NCBI GenBank assembly: GCA_021401465.1
Contig: JADDMT010000249.1
Span: forward strand, 1 to 25,472
Direction: 5' to 3'
DNA length: 25,472 bases
Source: Teratosphaeria epicoccoides
Taxonomy: Eukaryota > Ascomycota > Dothideomycetes > Mycosphaerellales > Teratosphaeriaceae
The notes beneath the pieces were generated by a model that did not search any database, was not told the origin of the DNA, and saw only the letters and a list, made by a program, of their open reading frames with translations. How positions within the stretch are numbered: the first letter of the stretch is position 1; each line of letters begins with the position of its first letter. Made by a program: the position numbers and the translations under genes. Shown here one piece after another: positions 11,314 to 20,920 of the stretch.

Positions 11314-12097
11314 ATGAGGATGTCCCTAGCCTCACTAAGTGACGCACGCGGAACATATAGGGTACGGGATATGGCACGCTCACACCGCGCAAGGGTGAAT
11401 AGGTAGATAGCCTGCGTAACATGTGTCATGCGCACACCTTAACACCTTCGTAGCGAGTGCGGGGCGGAGGCTGCTGACTCGGGCGGGTTTCAATCTGTCA
11501 CATGTTAGGCGGCTTTGCAACACCTTCGCTTCACATGCAGATCGAGATATCAGGAAACCACGAGTACGTACTTCGGTCAATCCTTGAAATTATAGGGCGA
11601 GCATGCGCGCCGGCCTCGCCAAGTAGCTTGGCCGTCCCTATTTAGTCGTGACCGTGAAGAACGTGTCGCAGAACCTCGGGGTAGTAGGAAAGTGCGCGGA
11701 CGCTCTGCGCGCGCCGCTCGAAACGGCAGGAGCGCGCTCCTGGCGCGGGCCTCGTCACATTTCCATGCTAGTAGGCTAGCACGAGTGCGGTCGGCGCACA
11801 TGCGTGACGGCCGCGTTATCCGTTATTGCATCATTCGGTCCCCTTATGAGTCAACTAGAGGCAGGTGCTCTGCGCATGTAGTTCGAGTCACTAGCTCAAC
11901 GGTTGCGGTAGGCAACAGGGGGGCTGTCAGAGGGTATAAAAACCTCGTCGCTTCCTAAACTTTCCTGTTCCAAGACACTAACATCGACCTCCGCTCCTAC
12001 TTCGCTTAGCTTGCGCCTCGCCGTGTCTGCGGGTCTGTACCGGAGCTCCTTCTTCTTTAATCAATCAATCAAGATCAATTAACCCGTCTTAGCTACA
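11314..12097 (+). promoter_or_regulatory. Upstream region of the antisense gene, with TATA box and palindromes
   Basis: I see no coding sequence. A TATAAA box lies at 11935-11940, about 160 bp before the ATG, and is followed by pyrimidine-rich sequence typical of fungal transcription starts. A perfect 16-bp palindrome, CAGGAGCGCGCTCCTG, is at 11727-11742, and TGCTAG-TAGG-CTAGCA is at 11766-11781. The region gives the accessory gene its own promoter, independent of the LTR. What the palindromes do is not known. Confidence 0.55.
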
Positions 12098-13594
12098 ATG
12101 GCTTATGTGCTGCAGACTAAGTTCAACGCCACTCGCTCTGCCCGCGATCGTCGCTCATGTCGACGATGCCTCGACAACCTTGGTAGCCAAGCTGCACACA
12201 TCTCTCCTCCGCGTGTTAGTAAGGCGTCCCCTACCCGCGAGGTATGCGTGACTTGTACTAACCGAAGCGTAGCCGAGATCTGCGTCAGCGGGTTTGATGA
12301 GGGCGGTGTCTACCGTAATTGTGTCAACTGCAATAGCAAGCATCAAAAATGCCAAGACCTCCCTAAAGAGGTGTACGGCGAGTACAACCAGCTCTGCCGT
12401 AACATCGATGACTTCTAGAGTGCGCGCGACGAGGGGATCGCCGAAGGCACTCTGACCATGAACAGGCTACAGGCTAAGTACCGCAAGGCACTCGCCTACC
12501 TGCTCGGCGCCCTCTCGTGCTTTACCGCGACTGCTAACCGTTCTCACGGCAGCGTTCGCTTCGACTCTCTGCCGACAGGCGAAAACGTTTGTCTAGGTCT
12601 GATCGCAGACTTAGTCCAGAAGATCTTGAAGGTGCTAACCGTTAGGGTCGAGACCTTCGCCATAGTACGCATACGGTGCGGGTACCCTCCGAGTATGAAT
12701 GCTGACTTTCTCCGCTAGGCTAACGTTAGCGTCGAGAAATATCCGACTAGCCGTCAGCGTTAGCAACTCGGGGCCCTTGCCTCTATTGACGATGACTTTA
12801 AGACGCGGATGATCCGCAAGAAGGTCATCAAGCAATTCACCGCTCCCGCCGCTAAGGCTACGCCCTAGCGCCGTACCGAGAGGCAGCCTGCCTCTGAGCC
12901 GGTCCTGAGGACTAAGCCGTAAGTTACTCACTCGAATCCTGTCGCGTGCGTACAGCTAACACATTGTAGCGCCGCCGCCTACGCCGCCTCGACGCCACTG
13001 TCCAAGAAGAAGAAGAGGGCCAGGGCCGAAATTGAGGTTAGCGACGAGGAAGCCGAGCCTTCCCCGCTTGCGACCCGCACTGCGTCCGTCAAGACGCTAA
13101 GGCACAAGCCTCTAGGCCAGATCTTTGAGGATGAGGAGGATGACGACGTTCAGGATACCTTCGGTCCTGACGTGATCCCTTCGCGCCGTAGTGTCACCGC
13201 ACCGGTTGCGCCTAAGGGAGACACCGAGTCCGATGATGTGGTCGACACTCGTGTCAAGAAGCGCAAGATGATCTCGAGGGCCGAGCGCGACAGCCGCAAG
13301 CGCGCTCGAGTCTCTTCGCCTTCTGATGCTAAGGATGAGGTAGTCGTCGCGACTAGGCGCAGTGAGGGTGTCGCTAGTTCTCTGGCTACTATAGGCTCCG
13401 AAGACGAGCTCCCTCGCAACCCACTAAAGAAGAAGATGCCGGCCTCTCTTCGTGGCGTTGCTACCCCCGTTACTCATGGTCGCTTCGGGGTGTTTAGTAG
13501 ACCCCGTGCGGGTAGGCAGTCCCTAGCGGACCGTAACAAGAAAGACTCTCCTGCTTCGGGTTCGGTCAGGAAGCCCCTAACTAGTAGTCGCTAA
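12098..13594 (+). pseudogene. Antisense accessory gene of family A: cysteine-cluster, basic protein (stop-interrupted)
   Basis: One frame runs from ATG 12098 to TAA 13592-13594 (about 481 codons after removing a 51-bp intron), convergent with gag-pol. The N-terminal part has CxxC pairs at Cys21/24 and Cys50/53, then Cys62, Cys75, Cys78 and Cys85. From Cys50 the layout is CX2CX8CX12CX2CX6C, which resembles but does not exactly fit a fungal Zn(II)2Cys6 cluster. The middle and C-terminal parts are polar and basic, with KKKKRAR and VKKRK stretches that look like nuclear localisation signals. Four TAGs interrupt it (12416, 12716, 12761, 12866), all shared with copy B. The TAA at 12920 falls inside the predicted intron. 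A nuclear, nucleic-acid-binding role is inference. I do not recognise the family. The corresponding space is usually empty in chromoviruses. Confidence 0.75.
12919..12969 (+). other. Predicted intron in the antisense gene
   Basis: The donor is GTAAGT at 12919-12924, the branch-like GCTAAC at 12955-12960 and the acceptor TTGTAG ending at 12969. This is 51 bp, a normal fungal intron size and a multiple of three. It removes the only in-frame TAA and leaves the frame open across the junction (a Pro codon, then GCC repeats). The borders and length are the same in copy B (1649-1599). Confidence 0.75.
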
Positions 13595-13734
13595 GCATTA
13601 GCTACGAAGCCAATCCGAGCATGTCTCTTGTTCTTCTTGGGTTTATTCTGGGTGTGCCTTTAGGCATCAATGATGTATGAGTAGGGCGTTTGCTTCTCGT
13701 TGTCGCTTCGCGCGTCATGCGCTACATACACATG

Positions 13735-16700
13735 TCAAGAATTCTGCTCTAGAACCCTCATCTTCCCACGAATCGACCTTCTCAAGCCCTACTCACGCTT
13801 CCTCCGCTCTTCGAATTCACGAATAGCTTCCGGAGCGTTCTTGCAGTCTTCGGCTAGAACCCATTGTGTGTACTTAGGTAGGTATCCTTTCTACTTCACT
13901 AGATAGTACGTTGCGCCCTTGCGCCGCATACTGTCCTTAATACCCTCGACTTCCTACTCTTCGTTCTCTTCTGCTACCGGCATCGGGTCCGCGGGCTTTT
14001 CGCCCTCGCGCTATACCCATGGTTCGAGTAGAGATACGTGGAAGATGTCGTGCACACGATACGACGATGGCAACAATAGCCGGTACGCCTGCGAGCCTAT
14101 CGCGTCGCGTATCCGGAAGGGTCTGACGAACCTTGGCGTCATCTTCTTGCTCGGAAGTTTCAGCTTGAGATTCTTCGTCGACAGTAACACCTTCGTACTA
14201 ACTACGTACTACATCGGTTTAGCACGGGTGTTATTATGTTTAATCTAGGATTCTGAGGCCTTTTTCTAGTGTTCCATTAGCACCGAATGTACCTCGCGCA
14301 TACGCCGCGCTGATTCCGCGGCGGCCAGCACCCTCTCCTCAGAAGACTCGTCCTGAGGCGGTTCTAGGTGTATTTCCGGATTAAAGCCATAAAGAATCTG
14401 AAATGGCGACATGCGCATAGCAGCATGCACGCTGTTATTGACTACAAATTCCGCCATAGGAATTGCGTCGGCCTAGGCATCCTGGTTCTTAGCGTAGTAG
14501 TACCGAAGGTACTACTCAAGAGTCTAGTTCATACGTTCAGTCTAACCATCAGTCTGTGGATGGAATGCTGTACTTAGGCGGTGCTTGACACGCGCCTTAA
14601 ACACAAATTCTTGCTAGTATTTACTAGTAAAGACAGAACCTCGATCCGATAGGATACTTCGGGGGACACCGAAGCGCCGTATGACTTCGTCGCGAAGTAG
14701 CTGCGCAAGCTCGCCGCTTGTGCACTTTTTCGTACATAGGATGAAGATATTCATCTTCGAGTATCGGTCGACTACTACAAGGACAGCATTAACCACATCG
14801 CCTTTCTACTTTGCTAGCGGCAAATCGGTAATGAAATCCATGGTCAAGTCTTGCCATGGTCTCTCTGGCAGTAGGAGCGCCTGAGCATCGCCATAGGGGC
14901 GATGGCGCCGAGATTTGCTAATCTGGCACGTCTGGCAGGATTTGACATAGTCAGAGACATCCTGTTCTAGCGTAGGCTACTAGTATTTGCGTCCGAGAAG
15001 TGCGTTCGTCTTCTCTACGCCAAAATGGCCCGCGAGTTCATCGTCATGATGAATACGGAGGAGCTGCGAACGGAGTGCGCGGTTAGCGGGTACGTAGAGC
15101 CTATTGTCAAAGTGCCACAAGTCGCCTGACTTGGTCTAGTACTTCGGACCGCCTGCGGTATCCTGGAGGGCTACACCCTCATTGATTAACTCCGGTTCTC
15201 GCTCTTGCAACCGCTGAATAAGTCTCGAGACTTCTTCAAAGGGTTCTTCAGACATCGCATGCTCACCGCATGTAAGCTAGTTGACTACCGCACGGATCGA
15301 GCTAGACACGGTCGCCACAACTGCCGGATGGGAGGGTTCGTCACTAGCGGAGGCCGTGAGGCCCCATTAGACCCGTAGTCGACCCACAAGAGGAGCTAAC
15401 GACGGATCGCCACCCTAAACTGCAAGCTTCGTTTGCAGCGTAGGGAGAAGCTGTCGGTCACCCTCTTCCCCGGTGTCGTAGTCCGGTCGTCGCGAAGGAC
15501 CGTCGGCCGGATTCGTCTTTCCGGAACGATGCTAGATAACGAAGTCAAAGCTAGCGAGGAAAGTCGCCTACCTTGCTTGCCGACTACTTAGCTGCTTCAC
15601 GCCCATGAAGCCGCGAAGGTTGTTATGGTCGGTAAGCACCTTAATAGGGTGCGCTGCGCCTTCGAGGTAGTGTCGGTACTCCTTGAAGCCGTTAACAATA
15701 GCCAAAAGCTCTTAGTCGTGAGTCTCGTAGTTGAGCTTAGCGCCCTGCATCTTCCGCGACTAGAAGGCAATCGGGTACCATCGCGCACTGCCTTTGTGCG
15801 ACTAGAGCTGCAATATAATTGCGGCTATTGCGAATTTTGAAGCATCGGTCTCTATCCAGATCTTCGCAGCGGGGTCAAAGTGCCGAAGTATAGGCGTAGT
15901 TTGAAAAGCTGCTTTGAGTTCAGAGAAGGCCTTGCTCTGAGCCTCCTCCCAAGGCACTTTCCCTGGCTTTTTTCCTCGAACCGCGCCCTTTGCGAGGGCC
16001 GTGAGGGGAGCCACGATCTTCGAGTAAGATCGTATGAATCTGCGGTAGAAGTTGGTGAATCCTAGGAACACCTGCACTTCTCGGAGGGTAGTTAGCCGCG
16101 GCTACTCCGCGATTGCGGACACCCTTCGGTCATCCATGATGACTCCTTCCGTAGAGACGATGTATCCGAGAAACTCAATCCTATCCGTCAGGAATGAGCA
16201 CTTCTTTAGGTTCGCGTAGAGAGCGAACTTGCGGAGCCGTTCGAGCACTATACTTAGATGCCGAATATGCTCCTCCTTCGAGTCGGAATAGACTAGTATA
16301 TCGTCTAAATACACTACGTAGCAGGTGTCAACGAGGCCGGCTAGGGCCCGGTTAATATACGCTTGGAACGTCGCTAGTGCGTTAGTCAAGCTGAACGGCA
16401 TCACTGTATACTCGAAGTGTCTATACCGCGTTCGGAATGCGGTCTTCTACTCGTCGCCCTTTCGGATCGGTATCCGGTAGTAGGCGTCCTTCAAGTCGAT
16501 AGACGAGAAGATGGCGGCGCGACCAAGGCGGTCAAGCGTCTCGCTAATAAGTGGTAGGGGGCAGCGGTTCTTCTAGGTTACCGCGTTAAGGCCCCTATAG
16601 TTAACGCATAGGCGGAGCGTGTTGTCCTTCTTCAGGACGAACATAACTAACGCTCTAGCCTCGCTGTCGCTTCGTCGGATCCACGCGTTCCTTTGCGCCT

Positions 16701-18699
16701 TGTAGAGGTAGTCTCGAAGTGTTTCGAGCTGCGATTCCGACATGGGGTACAGAGGTCGATGCGGAGGATTGTAACCCTCCTTAAGGTCAATCGCATGTTC
16801 CGCGTCTAGGGCCCGGGCATAGGCCGCAGCCTCTGCGTCGAAAATATCGGCGTATTCCTCTAACTCAGGCGGAAGGGTAACGTCTTCCTTGACGTTCCGT
16901 ATGCGGACCGCATACACGCATTAGACCTTCTTCATGTCCTTGTAGAAGCTGTGTGCGTCACGCATCCGCACTGCAGGAACTTCGCCTATGGAGCCGTAGA
17001 ACTAGTTGTCGGTAGCTCCATCAACAACGACTCCCTGCTTGTGGCGCCAAGGGCGGCCGAGCAGGAGCTCCTCATCAGGAACGTCTTCAGCGTAGAAGAC
17101 TTCGTTAGTCTCGTGCACTTCTCCTAAGGAGTCCGCGAGTTAGAGGCGCACGTTGTACGCGCCTCGAGCCGCTACGCCTTCGCCCCGAAAAGACTTCATG
17201 GTAGGCAGCAGGGCTCCTGGGATCGGCTTCAAACCGAGCCGTACGATTACCCTCTAGGGTATCACGTTGACCTCCGCAAGGTCATCTAACATACAGTCTA
17301 CTAGCTCGAGCGAGCCATTAACTCGGACCGCGCCGGATAGGCGCCGCGCAGGCCACGAGTCTACACTATCGGTGACAGACAGCTTGGATACCCGCGGTAG
17401 CCATTCGGTTGTCTCGGGCTTGTCCTTCTTTCGCCTCCCCTCTAGGGAGGTTTCGGACACCTTGCTTACCTTCTTCCTATCACTTCGTTTAGGACAGCGA
17501 GCCGCCTAGTAGTCCCTCGCTCCACAGATGTGGCAGCTACTCGGAGGCTTCTCGCCACCGTCTTTTGGCTCGGAGGGCTTGCTCCTCCGGAATGAACTAC
17601 CGCGTTAGACGTGGCCCCTAGGGCGCTTGTGATAGCGGCCCTTCGGGGGGTCCTCAGGGCTTAGACGCTTATTGTCCTTACCGCCCGATTTTCCATTTCG
17701 CTTCAAGGTGATTTCCATACGTGTCGCAAGGGACACGAGGTCTTGCCGAGTTGTCGGAAGTTCATGAAAAGTCATGATCGTGTTCTGAAGATCGTCATCG
17801 AGTTTGACGAGCAAGTGCCGCACGCGTTGCGTCTCGGTATAGGGTGGCATCTGTCCCTCGAGCGTGGCGAGATAGGTTGCGAAGCTAGAGGTTGTTTGTC
17901 CCTTCCCCTGCTTAGCCTTCTCGTACTCGACAGACACGGTAAGGGCGCGATTCCCCGGATCCTCGACCTAGTCGACACAGAACTAGCGAAAGTCCGCCCA
18001 CGTATACGTTCCGTCGTGGACCTGCATAAGGTCATACCGCTCATGCCAATTGTTGCGAGGTTCCTTATCCTCTTCGAGCCACATCACACTAAAGGCGACT
18101 CGTTCGCCCTCCGTGGAATATCCGCGTAGGTTGAGCACGAAAACTGCCTCACATGCCTGCAAGAAAGTTCGAGCCTCCTTCAAGGTGTCTCCCTTGAACG
18201 GCTTCGGGTTGCGTGCGTTACGACTACCTCCTAGTTGGCCTACTATGGCCCCGAATTCAGGCACCAAGTTCGCGGGCACACGCGGAGGGTCTGCGCCTCC
18301 TGATAAGTTGTCTTCGCGGGTCCCTGGCGTGAAATCTCGCTGGATTTCTTCGTCCGCCAGTTCGTTAGTACCGCTCATGGCGACGTCTTCGTCGTCCTCG
18401 CCGTTGTCGCTGCCAGGAGCGGTGCGGCTCTAGCTCTAGTTCGCAAGGCAGTTCGCGACCTAATCGACAATCATGGCTACGAGGGCTAGGTCGATAGTCG
18501 GGGTTAGCTACAGTCCCTATGCGGGGGGTCTATTGCCTAGTCCGCCGCGTAATTGTCCTCTAGCGGAACCGTCGCTCGATGCAGTGTCGCTCGCAGCGGT
18601 TACTTCTGCGGGCTAGTTACTCGGGCCAGCTTCGCCATCGCGGGCGCTCGGGATGGCGCTCGCTACGCGTTAGTTGCGAGTTCGTGGTGCTCTAGACAT
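13735..18699 (-). pseudogene. Gag-Pol polyprotein of element A (single frame, stop-interrupted)
   Basis: One minus-strand frame of 1655 codons runs from ATG 18699, 49 bp inside the 5' LTR, to TGA 13737-13735, with no frameshift. In order: a gag region (residues about 150-300); a zinc knuckle at 389-402 (CHICGARD, then Tyr instead of His, ending ARC); a protease-like strand near 473 (MLDDLAEVNVI) where the usual DSG is not seen; and RT with LRLCVNYRGLN and catalytic YLDD at 797-800. RNase H follows with TDAS near 952. The integrase has CQTC and the triad Asp1288, Asp1352, Glu1388 (35 residues between the last two). A chromodomain lies at about 13953-13800 (VEGIKDSMRRKG, KGYLPKY, W). At least twenty stops, mostly TAG, occupy Gln or Trp positions, for example in GDE-stop-KTAF (Trp expected). 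Confidence 0.9.
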
Positions 18700-18748
18700 A
18701 TCGTAGTATTCTCTGCTAGACTGCAAAGCAGGGGGGAGAAAGCAGAAC

Positions 18749-19108
18749 TGATATAGATGTATGTGCTATATGATATGAAAATATCTCGCAGTGTGACAGA
18801 GTAATCCGACCTTTTAGTAGGTACAAGACAGCGCTGCTTTCTGCTTATCGCAGAGGTGGCGCTAAGGGTGCTTATAACCCCCGACGCTCCTCAATTAGGG
18901 AAAGCATGTCCGAGCCTAACCCCGTAGGGGTACCGTAGGGTCAGCGACGTGGGGGCGTCCTACGTCGACAACTGATCCCACTCGGACGACATACGAGCCA
19001 ACGTATGTACGAAGGACCCCCTTGCCATATGTGGCAGGGTCACTGCATGCTAAGGGCGGCCATTAGAACCCATGCGGTTCAAATGGTCCCCTAGTATCAA
19101 CCGTATCA
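18749..19108 (-). repeat. 5' LTR of element A
   Basis: This is 360 bp, identical to 10940-11299 except at 18815 (T for C). It is followed on the right by the second ACAGG at 19109-19113. The 49-bp leader between this LTR and the gag ATG is C/T-rich on the sense strand. Confidence 0.96.
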
Positions 19109-19113
19109 ACAGG
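19109..19113. repeat. Right target-site duplication of element A (ACAGG)
   Basis: This is the second copy of ACAGG. Removing 10940-19113 restores the O2 integrase reading STGLSPFQIAY across the join, which confirms the insertion site. Confidence 0.95.
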
Positions 19114-19741
19114 ACTCTCGCCTTTTCAGATAGCATATAGATTAGCTATAGAAGACATTCTAGACGTCTTAGCTAGTAATCCGAACCTAGTAGCACTCGG
19201 ACGAGTAGAACATCTACGCTGACTGCAAACAGAAGCACGACTCGACCTGTAGTTCTATTAGCAGAACATGGCACGGTACGCGAATCATAAGAGAATTAAG
19301 GGACTAATTCTAAAGGAGGGGGACAAGGTATATCTCCTCCGCTGTCACATCAAATTAGACAAGCTAAGTAAAAAACTAGACGCTGTAAAACTAGGACCAT
19401 TCAGGATTAAGGCCAAGAAAGGACTAGTTAATTTTGAGTTATAGCTACCTGAGCAGATGAGAATACACCCTGTGTTCTATGTCTCTCTGCTAGAACAAGC
19501 AGCGCTAGACGCTGCACTGCAAACGGAACCCTTACTACTCGACCCTAAAGTAGAAGAACTAGAGTACACTGTCGAAAAGATTGTCGACACTCGCTAGCAG
19601 GACGGACAGCGAGAGTACTTAGTAAAATGGGAAGGATATAGGAGTACCGAGAACACCTAGGAACCCCTAGAACATCTGCGAAACTGTTAGCAAAAGATAC
19701 GGAGTTTCAAGAAAGGAACGAACCTAGGAAGAAGATCCTAA
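19114..19741 (+). pseudogene. Pol of O2, part 2: integrase C-terminal region and chromodomain
   Basis: This continues the O2 integrase frame after the nested element, beginning LSPFQIAYRL. A GPY/F-like module (KLGPFRIKAKK) lies at about 19390, with MRIHPVFYVSLL after it. A chromodomain follows at about 19555-19690: EYTVEKIVDTR, then YLVKWEGYRSTENT and a Trp replaced by TAG. Such chromodomains bind methylated histone H3 and steer insertion to heterochromatin. The frame ends at TAA 19739-19741 and overlaps the 3' end of the antisense gene by 18 bp. Confidence 0.88.
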
Positions 19742-20356
19742 GCCACGACTAGACTCCTGCGGGACGCTGTCAATCAGCTTGGCTATCACGCCATCCAGGA
19801 AACCCTAATATGAGGCGTTAGTGAAACCCTCTATTACGCTCTATGTCGTAGGACTAAGAGCGAGACCTGCTGAAGGATCTAGGTTAAGAAGAAACCTAGC
19901 CTGCAAGAGAGCCTGTTCCTTGGCCTCATCCTCCCTGATCTCACGCTCCTCGAGAGCGCGACTATCCTCGACCTCCTAGTCGACTGCGTCTAACTGTTTT
20001 CAAAGACGTATCTCCTTTGCATGCGCCTCTATTATCTTCTGCGAAGCCTCGGCTAGGACCGCCTTCGCACGATCGAGATCGGTAATTAGTCTTTTCCGCC
20101 AATTGCCTAACTTCTTCTATTTGACCTCTGTCACCTTCGCATTGTAACTCCGACAGTTACTAAAGTGACATTGCGAACATTTCCCTAAGGAAATGTGTAC
20201 CTGACAAACGAGTTTTAACTCTTGACACTAAGTGTAGGACTTCATGCTGTCCTAGCCCTGACGATAGATTCGATTCGCGCGGCGTTTGCGTTTCTACGTT
20301 AAAGGGGCGTTAGTGTCTAGAATGACACAAGGCAGTAATGTAGAAAGAGAAGACAT
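19724..20356 (-). pseudogene. Antisense accessory gene of family O: Zn(II)2Cys6-like cluster plus charged helical tail
   Basis: The frame from ATG 20356-20354 (MSSLSTLLP...) reaches TAG 19726-19724, 210 codons before the stop. A basic KRKRRANR stretch at residues 22-29 precedes the cysteine cluster: position 41 (Tyr here by TGT->TAT, Cys in O3), Cys44, Cys51, Cys60, Cys63, Cys68. The layout CX2CX6CX8CX2CX4C is close to the binuclear zinc cluster of fungal transcription factors, except that the last spacing is short. Residues about 52-150 are highly charged and heptad-like (LDRAKAVLAEASQKIIEA, RALEEREIRED), likely a coiled coil. Internal TAGs and one TGA break it. It lies between pol and the polypurine tract, opposite in strand to pol, in the same place as the family A accessory gene. 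DNA binding in the nucleus is inferred from the motif. Confidence 0.75.
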
Positions 20357-20421
20357 TATAGCGTAAAAAAAAGTGACAAGAGAAACCCCACACTAATAAG
20401 GTAGCTTAGGGACGAGCTAGG

Positions 20422-20436
20422 CTAAGAGGGGGATAG
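20422..20436 (+). other. Polypurine tract of O2
   Basis: The purine-rich AAGAGGGGGATAG directly precedes the 3' LTR. The same tract appears in reverse next to the O3 LTR (25047 onward). Confidence 0.75.
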
Positions 20437-20918
20437 TGTCATAAGTGTCAGGAGTACTGTCCGGAGTACTATAGGATACAAGATCATGAGGGTCCTAAGT
20501 GCTATGAGTCATAGTATAGTCATAGGAGTACTATAAGTCATAGGCATAGTCATAGGAGAAAGGATCTGTCACGTGAGGACAGATCCCCGGATCTGTAGGG
20601 TTAGTCTACAGATCTATAGGCCTACAAGGAAGAAGGGATCTGTCACGGGATAACAGACCCTTAGATCTGTAGGGTTAGTCTACAGATCTGTAGACACGGA
20701 TCTGTTAGGTCTGTCGACAGATCTAACAGAGCTGCTCTGTCTCTCTAGTATATAGGGATAGCTTTAGGACAGGCAGTTAGGAGCTTCGTGCTTAATTTAA
20801 TTCCCTTTCCCTAGGGGATAGTTAGTTACAAGGTTAACTGCTATTGTCGATATTCTTTATAGCTCTGCGAGTCTAACACCTAGTTACCTTCCTGCTATCG
20901 GCACCTACCCTTATGACA
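20437..20918 (+). repeat. 3' LTR of O2 (family O)
   Basis: This is 482 bp with TGTCAT...ATGACA ends. The beginning contains direct repeats (GGAGTACT twice; AGTCATAG several times). The TATATAGGG promoter-like motif lies at about 20749. It is directly followed by the coding remnant starting at 20921, without the target duplication expected from the left side. Confidence 0.92.
20562..20740. repeat. Array of AGATCTGT-based hairpins in the family O LTR
   Basis: Successive inverted repeats fill this part of the LTR: GGATCTGTC...GACAGATCC (20562-20586), GATCTGTAG...CTACAGATC twice (first at about 20590), CTGTTAG...CTAACAG around a near-palindromic CTGTCGACAG, and ACAGAG-CTG-CTCTGT (20726-20740). 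They end just before the TATA-like motif. The same array occurs in the other family O LTRs with pair-disrupting transitions. It may be a promoter or RNA packaging structure; the function is unknown. Confidence 0.7.
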
Positions 20919-20920
20919 AA

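Larger units (their letters stand above)
10940..19108 (-). mobile_element. Family A Ty3/Gypsy chromovirus, full-length copy A, nested in O2 integrase
   Basis: This is 8169 bp with two 360-bp LTRs that differ at a single position (C at 11006, T at 18815, a CAG->TAG change) and a perfect 5-bp target duplication. It is oriented on the minus strand: 5' LTR at 18749-19108, one gag-pol frame from 18699 to 13735, then an extra gene on the opposite strand (12098-13594), the polypurine tract and the 3' LTR at 10940-11299. The LTRs look young, but gag-pol has at least twenty in-frame stops, so the copy cannot be autonomous as read. I did not recognise a TGG-starting primer binding site beside the 5' LTR. 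Confidence 0.95.
5754..20918 (+). mobile_element. Family O Ty3/Gypsy chromovirus, copy O2 (interrupted by element A)
   Basis: The order is 5' LTR, gag, protease, RT, RNase H, integrase, chromodomain, antisense accessory gene, polypurine tract and 3' LTR. Without the nested element A and its duplicated 5 bp, the element is about 7.0 kb. Gag and pol are in different frames (pol is -1 relative to gag). The flanks do not form a target duplication: GCTAG on the left (in O1 gag) against AATAT on the right (start of the unrecognised island). This suggests recombination between two family O insertions or a later rearrangement. The coding parts carry many TAG stops and one 1-base deletion in the integrase. 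Confidence 0.88.

Noticed and set aside
13700..14248. Plus-strand open frames opposite the chromodomain and integrase end
   Set aside because: The minus strand carries the clear chromodomain and DDE motifs here; the plus frames are shadows.
17743..18433. Plus-strand open frames opposite gag of element A
   Set aside because: They are antisense to the recognisable gag region, overlap each other in different frames and show no domain. The real antisense gene lies beyond pol.
12098..18699. Amber codon reassignment: very many in-frame TAG codons with otherwise open frames
   Set aside because: TAG replaces both Gln (CAG) and Trp (TGG) at conserved positions, other TpA-creating changes accompany it, TAA also appears for CAA, and paired copies show the unmutated codons. 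One reassigned amino acid cannot explain this; CpA deamination does.
20437..20740. CRISPR-like array from regularly repeated AGATCTGT units
   Set aside because: The units are inverted, unevenly spaced and present in every family O LTR. They are LTR hairpins in a fungal genome.
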